This document shows positions 22,988 through 32,951 of a stretch of DNA of 51,838 nt, one piece after another. The position numbers and the translations under genes were made by a program. Source of the DNA: Methylopumilus sp003533095 (GTDB taxonomy: Bacteria; Pseudomonadota; Gammaproteobacteria; Burkholderiales; Methylophilaceae); contig CAXBPZ010000005.1 of NCBI GenBank assembly GCA_963977845.1, positions 1-51,838 of the forward strand. Direction: 5' to 3'. The notes under the pieces were generated by a model. The model was not told the DNA's origin. It searched no databases and was given only the letters and a program-made list of their open reading frames with translations. Each line of letters starts with the position of its first letter. Position 1 is the stretch's first letter.

Positions 22988-23257
22988 TTATTTACGTAAA
23001 CCAAGACGCTCAATCAATGATTGATAGCGACCTAAATTCTTACCTTTAAGGTAATCTAATAATTTTCTACGTTGACTTACAAGCGCTAAAAGTCCACGAC
23101 GTGAGTGGTGATCTTTTGCATTGGTTTTGAAATGTTCTGTTAAATAACCAATACGACTTGTGATAAGTGCAACTTGCACTTCTGGGGATCCTGTATCGTT
23201 CTTTGCCTGTTGATATTCACTTACAACTTTGGCTCTTTCTGCTGCTGTTGATGCCAT
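22988..23257 (-). CDS. rpsO: Ribosomal protein S15
   Basis: A 89-residue 30S subunit protein that binds the central domain of 16S rRNA; the length equals the E. coli protein. Conserved segments are DTGSPEVQVALITSRIGYLT (about 21-40), HFKTNAKDHHSRRGLLALVS and RRKLLDYLKGKNLGRYQSLI. It lies between truB and pnp, 67 bp after truB, consistent with its own promoter or a processed transcript. Confidence 0.98.
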   Translation of the reverse strand: MASTAAERAKVVSEYQQAKNDTGSPEVQVALITSRIGYLTEHFKTNAKDHHSRRGLLALVSQRRKLLDYLKGKNLGRYQSLIERLGLRK

Positions 23258-23324
23258 TTAATCTTCTCTCCTCATTCAGAACCGCGTATTTTAATTGGAT
23301 TCTTTTGATTTAACAATATGTTTT

Positions 23325-24227
23325 TTATAATATATTTGCGATTAAGCGCTTAGGAAAAAGGCGTCCTTGGAGGTCGGGTTGTCCCACCCCTACAAATTGA
23401 CCTGATGTGCTATATAAGCGTACTTCTTTATCATTTTCACTAATAAAATCAATGCTTTGCCCTTTTTTAATCGCTTCTGTTTGAGCCATAGTTAATTTAA
23501 TGGATGACAAGCCCTCAAGTAAAGCATCGGTCGGTAGCAAAACTTTCTCACGAGAGGGCATAGACATCGCCTCAAGGGCTTCGATCGTTAACGCGTCTGA
23601 TAACTTAAAATTACCCGTTTGAGTCCGTGTTAAACCTTTCAAATGCGCACCACATCCTAGTGTCTCGCCAATATCTTCTGCCAAAGTTCTGATGTAAGTC
23701 CCCTTACTGCAATCAACTTCAATTGTAATAATGCTCTCTTCAATGCTTATAAGCTTAATGTCATAAATTTTAATGAGTCGGGATTTGCGCTCAATTTCAA
23801 TCCCTTCTCTTGCATATTCATACAAGGGTTTTCCTGCAAATTTCAACGCAGAATACATAGGGGGTATTTGTGTAATATCACCTATAAATTTTTTTAATGT
23901 GTCTTTTAATTGAGCTTCATTAAGTGCAACTTTTTTTTCTGAAACCACTTCTCCTTCTTGATCTCCCGTCGAAGTGGTAACGCCTAAATGAATTATGGCG
24001 ATATAACTTTTATTAGCATCAAGAAGACGATGAGAGAATTTTGTGGCTTCCCCTAAACAAATAGGCAAAAGTCCTGAAGCCATTGGGTCTAATGTGCCAG
24101 TGTGTCCTGCTTTTTTTGCATTAAATAACCATTGGATTTTTTTTAACGCTTGATTTGAAGAGAATCCAAGCGGCTTATCGAGTAGAAAAACGCCATCAAT
24201 CTCGCGCTTCGAAGACTTCTTTTGCAT
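23325..24227 (-). CDS. truB: tRNA pseudouridine-55 synthase
   Basis: This enzyme makes the universal pseudouridine 55 in the T-loop of tRNAs. The catalytic aspartate is D47 in GHTGTLDPMASG. The GVFLLDKPLGFSS motif precedes it at about residues 12-24. KGTYIRTLAEDIGETLGCGA (about 180-199) is the second conserved block. A C-terminal PUA-like domain (about 245-300) is present. At 300 residues it is close to E. coli TruB (314). It lies 9 bp after rbfA in the rimP-nusA-infB operon. Confidence 0.97.
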   Translation of the reverse strand: MQKKSSKREIDGVFLLDKPLGFSSNQALKKIQWLFNAKKAGHTGTLDPMASGLLPICLGEATKFSHRLLDANKSYIAIIHLGVTTSTGDQEGEVVSEKKVALNEAQLKDTLKKFIGDITQIPPMYSALKFAGKPLYEYAREGIEIERKSRLIKIYDIKLISIEESIITIEVDCSKGTYIRTLAEDIGETLGCGAHLKGLTRTQTGNFKLSDALTIEALEAMSMPSREKVLLPTDALLEGLSSIKLTMAQTEAIKKGQSIDFISENDKEVRLYSTSGQFVGVGQPDLQGRLFPKRLIANIL

Positions 24228-24236
24228 AGAAGTAAA

Positions 24237-24584
24237 TTACTGAGGAGGCAGCGCGTCTTTAATGAGTTGAGAAATTTTCATACCCTCATCAATGGACGTA
24301 TCATACACAAAATGAAGTTGGGGTATACCGCGAGTTGCCATACGTTTTGATAATTGCGCACGCAAGTAGCCTGTGGAGCGCTCTAATCCTTGCATAATCA
24401 AAGGATCATTTGTCGGTGACGTAAAATATATTTTAGCGTGGAGTAAATCAGGCGTGACTTGGACTTCAGTAATCGTCAACATGCCTACTGCAGGATCTTT
24501 GAGTTCTGACTGAATAAGCTCTGCGAGTTCTCGCTTAATTTGCTCTGAAATGCGATCACTTCTCGCATAAGATCGATTCACCAT
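24237..24584 (-). CDS. rbfA: 30S ribosome-binding factor A
   Basis: A 115-residue KH-type 30S maturation factor that binds pre-16S rRNA helix 1. The motif RSYARSDRISEQIKRELAEL opens the protein, KDPAVGMLTITEVQVTPDL is at about residues 30-48 and AKIYFT follows. Near the C-terminus, PQLHFVYDTSIDEGMKI carries the family signature. It starts 2 bp after the infB stop and is almost certainly translationally coupled. Confidence 0.97.
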   Translation of the reverse strand: MVNRSYARSDRISEQIKRELAELIQSELKDPAVGMLTITEVQVTPDLLHAKIYFTSPTNDPLIMQGLERSTGYLRAQLSKRMATRGIPQLHFVYDTSIDEGMKISQLIKDALPPQ

Positions 24585-24586
24585 GG

Positions 24587-27085
24587 TTAAAGCTTACGCG
24601 CAACCTCAACCACTTCGAATACTTCGAGCATATCGCCTACTTCAATTTCGTTAAAGTTTTTAATAGAGAGTCCACACTCAAAATTATTTTTAACTTCTTT
24701 GACGTCATCTTTGAAGCGCTTAAGTGAGTCGAGTTCGCCTGAATGAATCACAACGTTATTTCTTAAGACACGTACCATTGAGTTTCTTCGAATCACACCA
24801 TCTTGAACATAACAACCAGCGATTGAACCCACTTTAGAAATTTTGAACACCTCGCGAATTTCAACCATACCAATGACGCTTTCTTTTTGATCAGGTGATA
24901 ACAATCCGCCAAGCGCTGCTTTCACTTGATCTACAGCTTCATAAATAATACTGTAGTAGTGAACATCCACTTCAAGTGAATCGATTAATTTACGCGCACC
25001 TGCTTCTGCTCTGACATTAAAGGCTATCAAAATCGCTTTTGATGCACTTGCTAAGTTCACATCAGATTCTGTGACAGCACCAACCCCCATGTGAATCACA
25101 TTGACTTTAACTTCATCCGTTGATAGTTTTTGGAGTGATGAGGATAGTGCTTCATAAGAACCTTGCACATCGGATTTAATAATGAGTGGTAACACTTTGA
25201 CGCTACCCTCAGCCATTTGATCAAATATATTTTCAAGTTTGGCAGCTTGTTGTTTTGCTAATTTCACGTCTCTGAATTTACCTTGACGGAATAAAGCAAT
25301 TTCTCGCGCTTTGCGTTCATCATTTAATACAACGACGTCTTCACCTGCATTCGGCACATCTGCAAGACCTAATACCTCAACAGGAATTGAAGGCCCTGCT
25401 TCTTTAATTTCCTTACCAGATTCATCCAACATCGCTCGAATACGACCAAAAGCTGTTCCTGCTAATAATGTATCACCGCGTTTTAATGTCCCTGATTGAA
25501 TGAGAATAGTTGCCACAGGGCCACGGCCTTTATCTAGACGGCCTTCTATCACGATACCTTTAGCTGGCGTATTTTTAGGTGCCTTAAGCTCTAATACTTC
25601 AGCTTGGAGAAGCACTGACTCAAGCAATTTATCAATGCCTTGTCCTGATTTTGCTGAAACCTCAACAAACATGGTGTCGCCACCAAAATCTTCAGGTACC
25701 ACTTCTTGCGCTACGAGTTCCATTTTCACTCGTTCAGGCGCTGCTTCAGGTTTATCAATTTTATTAATTGCAACTACAAGAGGTACATTACCCGCTTTTG
25801 CATGATGAATCGCCTCAATGGTTTGTGGCATAACACCGTCATCTGCTGCCACCACTAAAATCACAATGTCAGTGGCTTTAGCACCACGAGCTCGCATGGC
25901 CGTAAATGCCTCATGGCCTGGCGTATCTAAAAAAGTCACCATACCGCGAGGTGTTTCCACGTGATACGCACCAATATGTTGAGTAATGCCACCGGCTTCA
26001 CCAGAAGCCACACGCGTTGTTCTAATGTAATCAAGAAGCGATGTTTTACCATGATCCACGTGACCCATCACGGTAACAACTGGAGGACGTATTTCTAAAA
26101 TAGCTTCTACCGTTGAGTCTTGATCAATCAGTGCTTCAGGATCGTTATCTAAAGCTGCAATGGCGTTATGTCCCATTTCACCCACAACAATCATTCCAGT
26201 ATCTTGATCTAGAATTTGATTGATGGTGACCATCATGCCCATGTTCATCAGCACTTTAATGACTTCGGTTGCTTTCACTGACATCTTATGCGCTAAGTCA
26301 GCCACTGAAATCGTCTCAGGTACGTGAATATCCCGAACAATCGGTTCAGTAGGTGCTACAAATGTTGACTCTTCATTCTCTTCACGAGTTTTTGATTTTG
26401 ATTTAGGTGAGCGCCATCCTGAAGCAGCGCTGGCATCACCACGGCCTTTCAGTGTACGTTTTTTAAATTCGCGATCAGACCAATCCTTCTCACTTTTATC
26501 AATTTGTTTTTCTTTACCTTCAACTTTGACACCTGCTTTAGAAGCAGGACGATGGAGCGTACCTTCACTTAATTTAGCTGCAGGTGCTGCATTCGCTTTT
26601 GCAATCGCTTCTTGTTTTTTTCTCACATCCTCGGCTTGGGCTGCTGCGAGCGCTGCGTGACGCTTCGCTTCATCCTCCCTCATCGATATTTCATCTTCGC
26701 CCAGCACGTGAGCTCTAGTTTTTGGTTTTACTTCTGACTCAATAGGTTTTTTTTCTGGAGCAACGGTATCGACAGGTTGTCCATCTTCACGTCTTACAAG
26801 TACGCGTTTTTTACGAACTTCAACTTGAATCGTGCGTGCACGTCCTGTGCTGTCTGTTTTTTTAATCTCTTTATTTTGTTTATGCGTTAAAGTGATTTTA
26901 TTTTTTGGTGCTTGTGATTGACCGTGTTCTCTACGAAGATATTCAAGAAGAGCTGATTTATCTACTTCAGTCAATGAATCATCTGCTGCTAATTTATTTA
27001 CGCCAGCACTTTTAAGCTGTTCGATTAATAAATCAACAGGTAATCCAAGTTCCTCAGCAAATTTAGTGACGGTTGATTGTCCCAT
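24587..27085 (-). CDS. infB: Translation initiation factor IF-2
   Basis: The GTPase that places initiator tRNA on the 30S subunit. An N-terminal IF2_N domain (about residues 1-50) is followed by a long charged linker rich in Lys, Glu and Ala. An IF2-assoc region precedes the G domain: G1 GHVDHGKTS, G3 DTPGHEAF, G4 NKID, starting about residue 340. EF-Tu-like and C-terminal tRNA-binding domains follow to residue 832. E. coli IF2 has 890 residues; the shorter length is in the linker. It sits between nusA (39 bp upstream) and rbfA. Confidence 0.98.
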   Translation of the reverse strand: MGQSTVTKFAEELGLPVDLLIEQLKSAGVNKLAADDSLTEVDKSALLEYLRREHGQSQAPKNKITLTHKQNKEIKKTDSTGRARTIQVEVRKKRVLVRREDGQPVDTVAPEKKPIESEVKPKTRAHVLGEDEISMREDEAKRHAALAAAQAEDVRKKQEAIAKANAAPAAKLSEGTLHRPASKAGVKVEGKEKQIDKSEKDWSDREFKKRTLKGRGDASAASGWRSPKSKSKTREENEESTFVAPTEPIVRDIHVPETISVADLAHKMSVKATEVIKVLMNMGMMVTINQILDQDTGMIVVGEMGHNAIAALDNDPEALIDQDSTVEAILEIRPPVVTVMGHVDHGKTSLLDYIRTTRVASGEAGGITQHIGAYHVETPRGMVTFLDTPGHEAFTAMRARGAKATDIVILVVAADDGVMPQTIEAIHHAKAGNVPLVVAINKIDKPEAAPERVKMELVAQEVVPEDFGGDTMFVEVSAKSGQGIDKLLESVLLQAEVLELKAPKNTPAKGIVIEGRLDKGRGPVATILIQSGTLKRGDTLLAGTAFGRIRAMLDESGKEIKEAGPSIPVEVLGLADVPNAGEDVVVLNDERKAREIALFRQGKFRDVKLAKQQAAKLENIFDQMAEGSVKVLPLIIKSDVQGSYEALSSSLQKLSTDEVKVNVIHMGVGAVTESDVNLASASKAILIAFNVRAEAGARKLIDSLEVDVHYYSIIYEAVDQVKAALGGLLSPDQKESVIGMVEIREVFKISKVGSIAGCYVQDGVIRRNSMVRVLRNNVVIHSGELDSLKRFKDDVKEVKNNFECGLSIKNFNEIEVGDMLEVFEVVEVARKL

Positions 27086-27124
27086 TTAGTCTCTCTCAAA
27101 ATTCATCTTAGGGTTTACGTGCCT

Positions 27125-28591
27125 TTAAGCAAACCAAGGTGCTCTTGCAGTCATAATTAACTGCTTTGCACGCTCTTCATCCATTGAAGTCATTTCAACC
27201 AATTCATCTACAGCAAGATCTGCGAGATCTTCCATTTTCGAAATGCCTTTTGATGCAAGAAGATTAGCTGTTGCATCATCCATACCTTCCATGGTGAGCA
27301 AATCTTCTGCTGCTTCTTCAACTTTTTCTTCTTTCGCAATAGCTTCAGTAAGAAGCGCTGCTCTCGCGCGTGAACGAAGTTCATTCACCGTATCTTCATC
27401 GAATGCTTCAATCTCAACCATCTCTTGCAATGGTACGTAAGCAATTTCTTCTAAAGTACTAAATCCTTCTTGCACAAGAATATCAGCCACGTCTTCGTCC
27501 ACATCAAGTTTCGCCATGAACAATTGACTTGTCGTTGCATACTCTTCTTCATTCTTCTTAGAAGATTCTTCTTCAGTCAGAATATTAATATTCCAACCTG
27601 TGAGCTCTGAGGCAAGGCGAACATTTTGACCATTTCGTCCAATCGCTTGTGCTAAATTTTCTTCGTTTACCACAACATCCATACTATGTTTTTCTTCATC
27701 CACCACAATGCTTGAAACTTCAGCGGGTGCCATCGCATTAATCACAAATTGTGCTGGCTCCATAGACCATAAAACAATGTCCACACGTTCACCTGCAAGT
27801 TCACCCGTCACGGCTTGAACTCTTGATCCACGCATACCCACACATGTGCCGACAGGATCAATTCTTTGGTCGTTTGCTTTTACAGCAATCTTTGAACGTA
27901 ATCCCGGATCACGTGAGGCTGATTTAATTTCTAATAAACCTTCTTCAATCTCAGGCACTTCAAGTTCAAACAAGCGCACAAGAAATTCAGGCGCTGTTCT
28001 AGATAAAATGAGTTGTGGTCCGCGATGGCTTCTTTCAACGCTTGTGAGGTAAGCTCTCACGCGGTCACCAATACGCAAATTCTCTTTAGGGATCATTTGA
28101 TCACGAGGAAGCACGGCTTCAATTCGACCGACCTCAATAATGCCGTTGCCTCGATCCATACGCTTAATCACCCCTGTGACTAATTTTTCATTACGGCCTA
28201 AGAAGTCTTCTAAGATTTGTTCTCTCTCAGCTTCGCGCACTTTTTGTAAAATTACTTGTTTAGCAGCTTGCGCACCAATACGGCCAAACTCGATCGATTC
28301 AAGTGGCACTTCGATCGTATCATTTTCAGCTTTGCCTTCTGCACGAGGATCAGTTAAAGAGATCTGAGCATCTTCATTTTCGATGAGGTCATCATTTAAA
28401 ATGGTCCAGCGTCTAAAAGATTTATATTCACCGGTATCACGATTGATTTCGACGCGCACATCAATATCTTCTGTATTTTTTTTCTTTGTAGCTGAGGCTA
28501 ATGCTGACTCAAGGGCTTCAAAGACCACCTCTTTGTTCACATTTTTTTCATGGGCCAAAGCATCTACTAATAATAAAATCTCGCGACTCAT
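27125..28591 (-). CDS. nusA: Transcription termination/antitermination protein NusA
   Basis: An RNA polymerase-associated pausing and antitermination factor. Domains in order are the N-terminal polymerase-binding domain (about 1-130), S1 (about 133-200, LVTGVIKRMDRGNGIIEVG), two KH domains (about 230-345, with PVGTCVGMRGSRVQAV and AIGRNGQNVRLASELTGW), and two C-terminal acidic helix-hairpin-helix repeats (about 355-488). The 488-residue length is near E. coli (495). It is the second gene of the rimP operon, 22 bp after rimP. Confidence 0.98.
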   Translation of the reverse strand: MSREILLLVDALAHEKNVNKEVVFEALESALASATKKKNTEDIDVRVEINRDTGEYKSFRRWTILNDDLIENEDAQISLTDPRAEGKAENDTIEVPLESIEFGRIGAQAAKQVILQKVREAEREQILEDFLGRNEKLVTGVIKRMDRGNGIIEVGRIEAVLPRDQMIPKENLRIGDRVRAYLTSVERSHRGPQLILSRTAPEFLVRLFELEVPEIEEGLLEIKSASRDPGLRSKIAVKANDQRIDPVGTCVGMRGSRVQAVTGELAGERVDIVLWSMEPAQFVINAMAPAEVSSIVVDEEKHSMDVVVNEENLAQAIGRNGQNVRLASELTGWNINILTEEESSKKNEEEYATTSQLFMAKLDVDEDVADILVQEGFSTLEEIAYVPLQEMVEIEAFDEDTVNELRSRARAALLTEAIAKEEKVEEAAEDLLTMEGMDDATANLLASKGISKMEDLADLAVDELVEMTSMDEERAKQLIMTARAPWFA

Positions 28592-28613
28592 TTCAATCTC
28601 CGCAACTCATTCT

Positions 28614-29054
28614 CTAACGTTTAAATTCTGGGCTCAATCGTGCTTTATCAATATTTGATATAGCAAAGCGATAAAGCTCACCCTCACACATTAACAAAAC
28701 TGTATCTTTTTCTATTCCATCAATGGTGCCTAAAAAATTTTTACGCGCATCTAAAGGCATTCTTAACTTCACAGAAGCTCGCTCACCCTTGAAGCGTTCA
28801 AAATCAGCTAATTTCTTTAATACACGATCCATACCAGGGGATGAAACCTCTAATCGATCGTAATCTAAATCCTGCTCTACGGTAAATACGCGACCTAAGT
28901 GGTTGCTTACTAAAGTGCAATCATCAATCGTCACTGAATCAGGCTTATCAATATAAACACGCAAAAGCTTTCCTCGATTTGAAATCTCCAAATCTACCAA
29001 CTCATATCCGAGCTGCTGAACGGTCTTTTCAATTAATGTTTCAAGCTTTTCCAT
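28614..29054 (-). CDS. rimP: Ribosome maturation factor RimP
   Basis: A 146-residue factor required for 30S subunit maturation. Conserved parts are QLGYELVDLEISNRGKLLRV (about 15-34), RVYIDKPDSVTIDDCTLVS (about 33-51) and LDYDRLEVSSPGMDRVLKK, the family signature, at about 78-96. The C-terminal SH3-like part ends in EGELYRFAISNIDKARLSPE. It is the first gene of the rimP-nusA-infB-rbfA-truB-rpsO-pnp run. Confidence 0.97.
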   Translation of the reverse strand: MEKLETLIEKTVQQLGYELVDLEISNRGKLLRVYIDKPDSVTIDDCTLVSNHLGRVFTVEQDLDYDRLEVSSPGMDRVLKKLADFERFKGERASVKLRMPLDARKNFLGTIDGIEKDTVLLMCEGELYRFAISNIDKARLSPEFKR

Positions 29055-29088
29055 CTAAGGCTGATTTCCTAAAATTACCCAAGTTGCA

Positions 29089-29115
29089 GAAACAAAAAAT
29101 GGGCCTAAAGCCCAT
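29089..29115 (-). terminator. Terminator downstream of tyrS
   Basis: ATGGGC (29099-29104), loop CTAAA, GCCCAT (29110-29115); on the minus strand it is followed by a T-rich stretch (complement of 29089-29099). It separates tyrS from the rimP operon. Confidence 0.88.
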
Positions 29116-29197
29116 CAATATTTTCATGCCGAATTATATCAATAAATTCAGATAATTGAAATCAAAACTTCATTAAAAATCAATACGATCCATCACA

Positions 29198-30397
29198 TTA
29201 AACTACTTTGATTTTGGCAAATTTTCGTTTGCCCACTTGAGCTACAAATTCACTATTTTTCAAAATCATTTTTTTACCATCTTCTAAGCGCTCACCATCA
29301 ATTTTAATGCCTCCACCTTCAATAAGACGCATACCCTCTGAAGTGCTCGCAATTAGGGCTGCTTCTTTTAGAAGCTGCAAAATACCTATCGTATCGGCTT
29401 GAATTGTAATATTTACCTCAGGCACATTATCTGGAATGCCGCCTTTAGAGCGTGTTTGAAAATTATCTAGTGCTTCAGAAGCTGCCTCTTTTGAATGAAA
29501 GCGCGCCACAATTTCTTGCGCAAAAGTAACTTTGATATCGCGAGGATTTTGGCCTGCCTTAACACTTTTCTTCCAACTTGCGATCTCATCTAAAGATGCA
29601 AAAGAGAGTAACTCAATATAACGCCACATTAATTCATCTGAAATCGACATAATTTTTGCAAAAATAATCTCGGGCGCTTCATGAATACCAATGTAATTGC
29701 CCAAAGATTTGGACATTTTTTGTACGCCATCCAATCCCTCGAGAAGAGGCATGGTAATGACGCATTGCGGGGATTGGCCTGATTGTTTTTGTAATTCGCG
29801 ACCCATTAATAAATTAAATTTTTGATCAGTACCGCCCAATTCAATATCTGCTTTTAATGCCACAGAGTCATAACCTTGAAGAAGGGGGTATAAAAACTCA
29901 TGGATGGCGATAGGTTGATTAGCTTTATATCGCTTACTAAAGTCATCGCGTTCTAACATCCGAGCAACTGTATGGCTAGCAGCTAATTTCAACATACCCG
30001 CTGCGCCCAAATCGTTAAGCCATGTCGAATTAAAAACAACTTCGGTTTGATCGCGCTTTAATATTTTAAAAACTTGCTCGGCATAACTCTCGGCATTTTT
30101 TTTAACTTCATCTTTAGATAAAGGGGGTCGGGTCGCGCTTTTACCTGTCGGGTCGCCAATCATACCGGTGAAGTCGCCAATTAAAAATAAAATGTGATGG
30201 CCTAAATCTTGAAATTGTCTAAGTTTATTTAGAAGAACGGTATGGCCTAAATGAAGATCGGGAGCTGTGGGATCAAAGCCGGCTTTAACTCTTAAAGGTT
30301 TTCCTTTTTTGAGTTTTTCAAGAAGTTCTTCTTCTAAAAGAATTTCTTCAGCACCTCTTTTAATGAGCGCTAATGCTTGATTGATTTCAGTGGCCAC
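29198..30397 (-). CDS. tyrS: Tyrosyl-tRNA synthetase
   Basis: A class I synthetase charging tRNA-Tyr. The HIGH motif appears as HLGH at residues 49-52, within KAGFDPTAPDLHLGHTV. KMSKS is in GVQKMSKSLGNYIGI (about 228-242). A C-terminal S4 RNA-binding domain covers about 335-399. The 399-residue length and the DPTAPDLHLGH motif place it in the TyrRS group common in beta- and gammaproteobacteria and distinct from E. coli TyrS. It is divergent from anmK with a 20-bp gap. Confidence 0.97.
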   Translation of the reverse strand: MATEINQALALIKRGAEEILLEEELLEKLKKGKPLRVKAGFDPTAPDLHLGHTVLLNKLRQFQDLGHHILFLIGDFTGMIGDPTGKSATRPPLSKDEVKKNAESYAEQVFKILKRDQTEVVFNSTWLNDLGAAGMLKLAASHTVARMLERDDFSKRYKANQPIAIHEFLYPLLQGYDSVALKADIELGGTDQKFNLLMGRELQKQSGQSPQCVITMPLLEGLDGVQKMSKSLGNYIGIHEAPEIIFAKIMSISDELMWRYIELLSFASLDEIASWKKSVKAGQNPRDIKVTFAQEIVARFHSKEAASEALDNFQTRSKGGIPDNVPEVNITIQADTIGILQLLKEAALIASTSEGMRLIEGGGIKIDGERLEDGKKMILKNSEFVAQVGKRKFAKIKVV

Positions 30398-30417
30398 AAA
30401 TATTTCCGAATGGTTTA

Positions 30418-31593
30418 TTGAAGTTTAATAATTGCCATCATTTTAGCCTAAATTATTTTATCAATATGGAAAATAGCGGAAATAAACCATTTACAATCTT
30501 ACTCATGAATGAATTATTTATAGGTCTGATGTCCGGCACTAGCCTTGATGGTATGGATGCAGTGCTTGTCAATTTTGGTAAAACCCCTCAAGACATCAAA
30601 ATTATGGGTCATAGTTATGTGCCCTATGAAGATGCAATTAAAGAGGCTTTATTGAGACTTCACTCACCAAATACGAATGAGCTTGAGGAAAGTCTCATTA
30701 TAGGCAACACCATCAGTAAAAAAGCCTATGAAGCAATTGACGCTTTGCTTAAAAAAACAAGCATCACATCTAAAGATATTAAAGCCATTGGATTTCATGG
30801 GCAAACTGTTCGCCATCAACCTCAGAAAGGCTTCACTTTGCAAATTGGAAATCCGGCACTTCTAGCCGAGCTTTCTAATATCAATGTCATTGCTGATTTT
30901 AGAAGTCGAGATGTTGCAGCAAGTGGGCAAGGGGCGCCATTAGTGCCCGCATTTCATCATGAAATTTTTTCACACCCAACGACTTATCGCGCAATTTTGA
31001 ATATTGGCGGCATTGCCAATGTCACCCTATTAAATCCTAAAACTTCTGTGTCAGGTTTTGATACCGGCCCTGGTAATCTTCTATTAGATCATTGGAGTAA
31101 AACACATCTTCATCGCGCATTTGATGAGAATGGTGCATGGGCCAAAGAAGGTAAGCTTATCAAAACACTCCTCGATGCTTTTTTTGAAGATAGTTATTTT
31201 GAAAAAACTGCGCCTAAAAGTACGGGTCGTGATTATTTCAATGAAGCGTGGCTTAATAAACACTTACAAAAATCTTACGCTGCGCAAGATATTCAGAGAA
31301 CGCTTTTGGAGCTCACAGCTTCAAGCATTGCGAAAGCAATAGATTCAAATATCAGTGAAATTTATTTATGTGGTGGTGGTGCTTTAAATATTTTTTTAGT
31401 AGAACGCTTAAAAACATTAATGCCTAAAACTCATATTCAACTCACTGATGTTCTTGGGATACCGACGCAATATGTTGAAGCGGCTGCATTTGCTTGGCTT
31501 GCAAAACAAACACTATTTTTAAAACCAGGCAACATACCTGAAGTCACTGGTGCTAAAGGCTTGCGCATTTTAGGTGCGCTCTATCCTGCATAA
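30418..31593 (+). CDS. anmK: Anhydro-N-acetylmuramic acid kinase
   Basis: AnmK phosphorylates and opens 1,6-anhydro-MurNAc from cell-wall turnover to give MurNAc-6-phosphate. The ATP-binding loop GLMSGTSLDGMDAVL starts at about residue 35, with GFHGQTVRHQP near 121, ILNIGGIANVTLL near 196, GFDTGPGN near 214 and CGGGALN near 318. The open frame starts at 30418, but homologues begin near the sequence MNELFIGLMSG. The ATG at 30505 (giving 362 residues, matching the family) is therefore the likelier start. No ribosome-binding site is strong at either position. Confidence 0.95.
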   Translation: MKFNNCHHFSLNYFINMENSGNKPFTILLMNELFIGLMSGTSLDGMDAVLVNFGKTPQDIKIMGHSYVPYEDAIKEALLRLHSPNTNELEESLIIGNTISKKAYEAIDALLKKTSITSKDIKAIGFHGQTVRHQPQKGFTLQIGNPALLAELSNINVIADFRSRDVAASGQGAPLVPAFHHEIFSHPTTYRAILNIGGIANVTLLNPKTSVSGFDTGPGNLLLDHWSKTHLHRAFDENGAWAKEGKLIKTLLDAFFEDSYFEKTAPKSTGRDYFNEAWLNKHLQKSYAAQDIQRTLLELTASSIAKAIDSNISEIYLCGGGALNIFLVERLKTLMPKTHIQLTDVLGIPTQYVEAAAFAWLAKQTLFLKPGNIPEVTGAKGLRILGALYPA

Positions 31594-31660
31594 AGATAGC
31601 GCTAGCAAAAGTAGCTTGAAAAGTTATAATTCATTTAATAATTAATTTTATTTTTCAAAA

Positions 31661-32944
31661 ATGAAATCAACTAAAGTCACATTGAATTTCGATCAAGAAC
31701 CAACATCGATAGAGTTACCTCTAGTAAAAAGCACTATGGGTAACGATGCGATTGATATTCGTCAATTAGGCGCTCATCAAGTCTTTAGTTATGACCCCGG
31801 CTTTATGTCGACGGCTTCCTGCAGCTCTGAAATTACTTTTATTGATGGAGAAAAAAGTCTTCTTCTTTACCGTGGTTATCCTATTGAACAACTTGCGGAG
31901 CATTGTGATTTTTTAGATGTCGCTTATCTCCTAATGCATGGTGAATTACCTAAGCCACAAGAAAAAGAAACATTCTCAACGACGATTAATCGTCACACGA
32001 TGCTCCATGATCAATTAAATAATATTTTTCGTGGGTTTAGACGTGATGCACACCCTATGGCAGTCATGGTGGGTGTTGTAGGTTCAATGTCTGCATTTTA
32101 TTTTGATTCTATGGATGTGATGAATCCTGAACATCGCCAAATATCAGCACATCAACTTTTAGCTAAAGTACCCACCATCGCAGCGTGGAGTTACAAATAT
32201 AGCTTAGGTCAGCCTTTTATTTATCCCAAGAATGATTTGGGTTATGCAGAAAACTTTATGCGCATGATGTTTGCAACACCCTGTGAAGAATACAAACCCA
32301 ATGCAGTCCTTGCAAAAGCATTTGAGCGCATTTTAATTCTTCATGCAGACCATGAACAAAATGCATCAACTTCTACAGTCAGACTTGCGGGCTCATCGGG
32401 CGCAAATCCTTTTGCATGTATTGCCGCAGGCATAGCATCCCTCTGGGGTCCGGCTCACGGAGGTGCTAACGAAGCCACTCTCAAAATGCTCGAAGACATT
32501 GGAGATGAAAGTAGAATTGGCGTATTCATTAAACGCGCAAAAGATAAAGATGATACATTCCGTATGATGGGTTTCGGTCATCGTATCTATCGTAATAAAG
32601 ATCCTCGCGCAGAGATCATGCGTAAGACTTGCTATGAAGTGCTTGATGAACTTGGCTTGAAAGATGATCCTATTTTTAAACTTGCCATGAAAGTAGAACA
32701 AATTGCTCTGGAAGATGAATACTTCATTCAGAAAAAACTTTATCCTAATGTAGATTTCTATTCCGGCATTGTGATGCGTGCTATGGGCATTCCTAATTCC
32801 ATGTTTACCGCTGTATTTGCGCTTGCAAGAACAGCTGGTTGGGTAGCTCAATGGAATGAAATGCTAGGTCAACCTGGAAATAAAATTGGCCGACCACGTC
32901 AAGTTTACACAGGTAAGCCTCGACGTGACGTTCCTAAAAAATAA
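31661..32944 (+). CDS. gltA: Citrate synthase
   Basis: Type II (hexameric, Gram-negative type) citrate synthase condensing oxaloacetate and acetyl-CoA. Its 427 residues equal the E. coli length. Catalytic regions are LHADHEQNASTSTVRLAGSS (about residues 226-245), GFGHRIYRNKDPRAEIMRK (about 305-323, with the active histidine) and PNVDFYSGIVMRAMGI (about 362-377, with the active aspartate). A TATAAT box lies at 31625-31630. Its stop is 7 bp from that of the convergent erpA. Confidence 0.98.
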   Translation: MKSTKVTLNFDQEPTSIELPLVKSTMGNDAIDIRQLGAHQVFSYDPGFMSTASCSSEITFIDGEKSLLLYRGYPIEQLAEHCDFLDVAYLLMHGELPKPQEKETFSTTINRHTMLHDQLNNIFRGFRRDAHPMAVMVGVVGSMSAFYFDSMDVMNPEHRQISAHQLLAKVPTIAAWSYKYSLGQPFIYPKNDLGYAENFMRMMFATPCEEYKPNAVLAKAFERILILHADHEQNASTSTVRLAGSSGANPFACIAAGIASLWGPAHGGANEATLKMLEDIGDESRIGVFIKRAKDKDDTFRMMGFGHRIYRNKDPRAEIMRKTCYEVLDELGLKDDPIFKLAMKVEQIALEDEYFIQKKLYPNVDFYSGIVMRAMGIPNSMFTAVFALARTAGWVAQWNEMLGQPGNKIGRPRQVYTGKPRRDVPKK

Positions 32945-32951
32945 ATTTTAT

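Noticed and set aside
30418..30504. N-terminal extension of anmK as real protein
   Set aside because: The extra 29 residues are not family-like, have no ribosome-binding site, and sit in the short gap to tyrS; the ATG at 30505 is preferred.
32393..32851. 152-codon open frame on the minus strand
   Set aside because: It lies fully inside gltA on the opposite strand; the gltA frame has clear catalytic motifs throughout.
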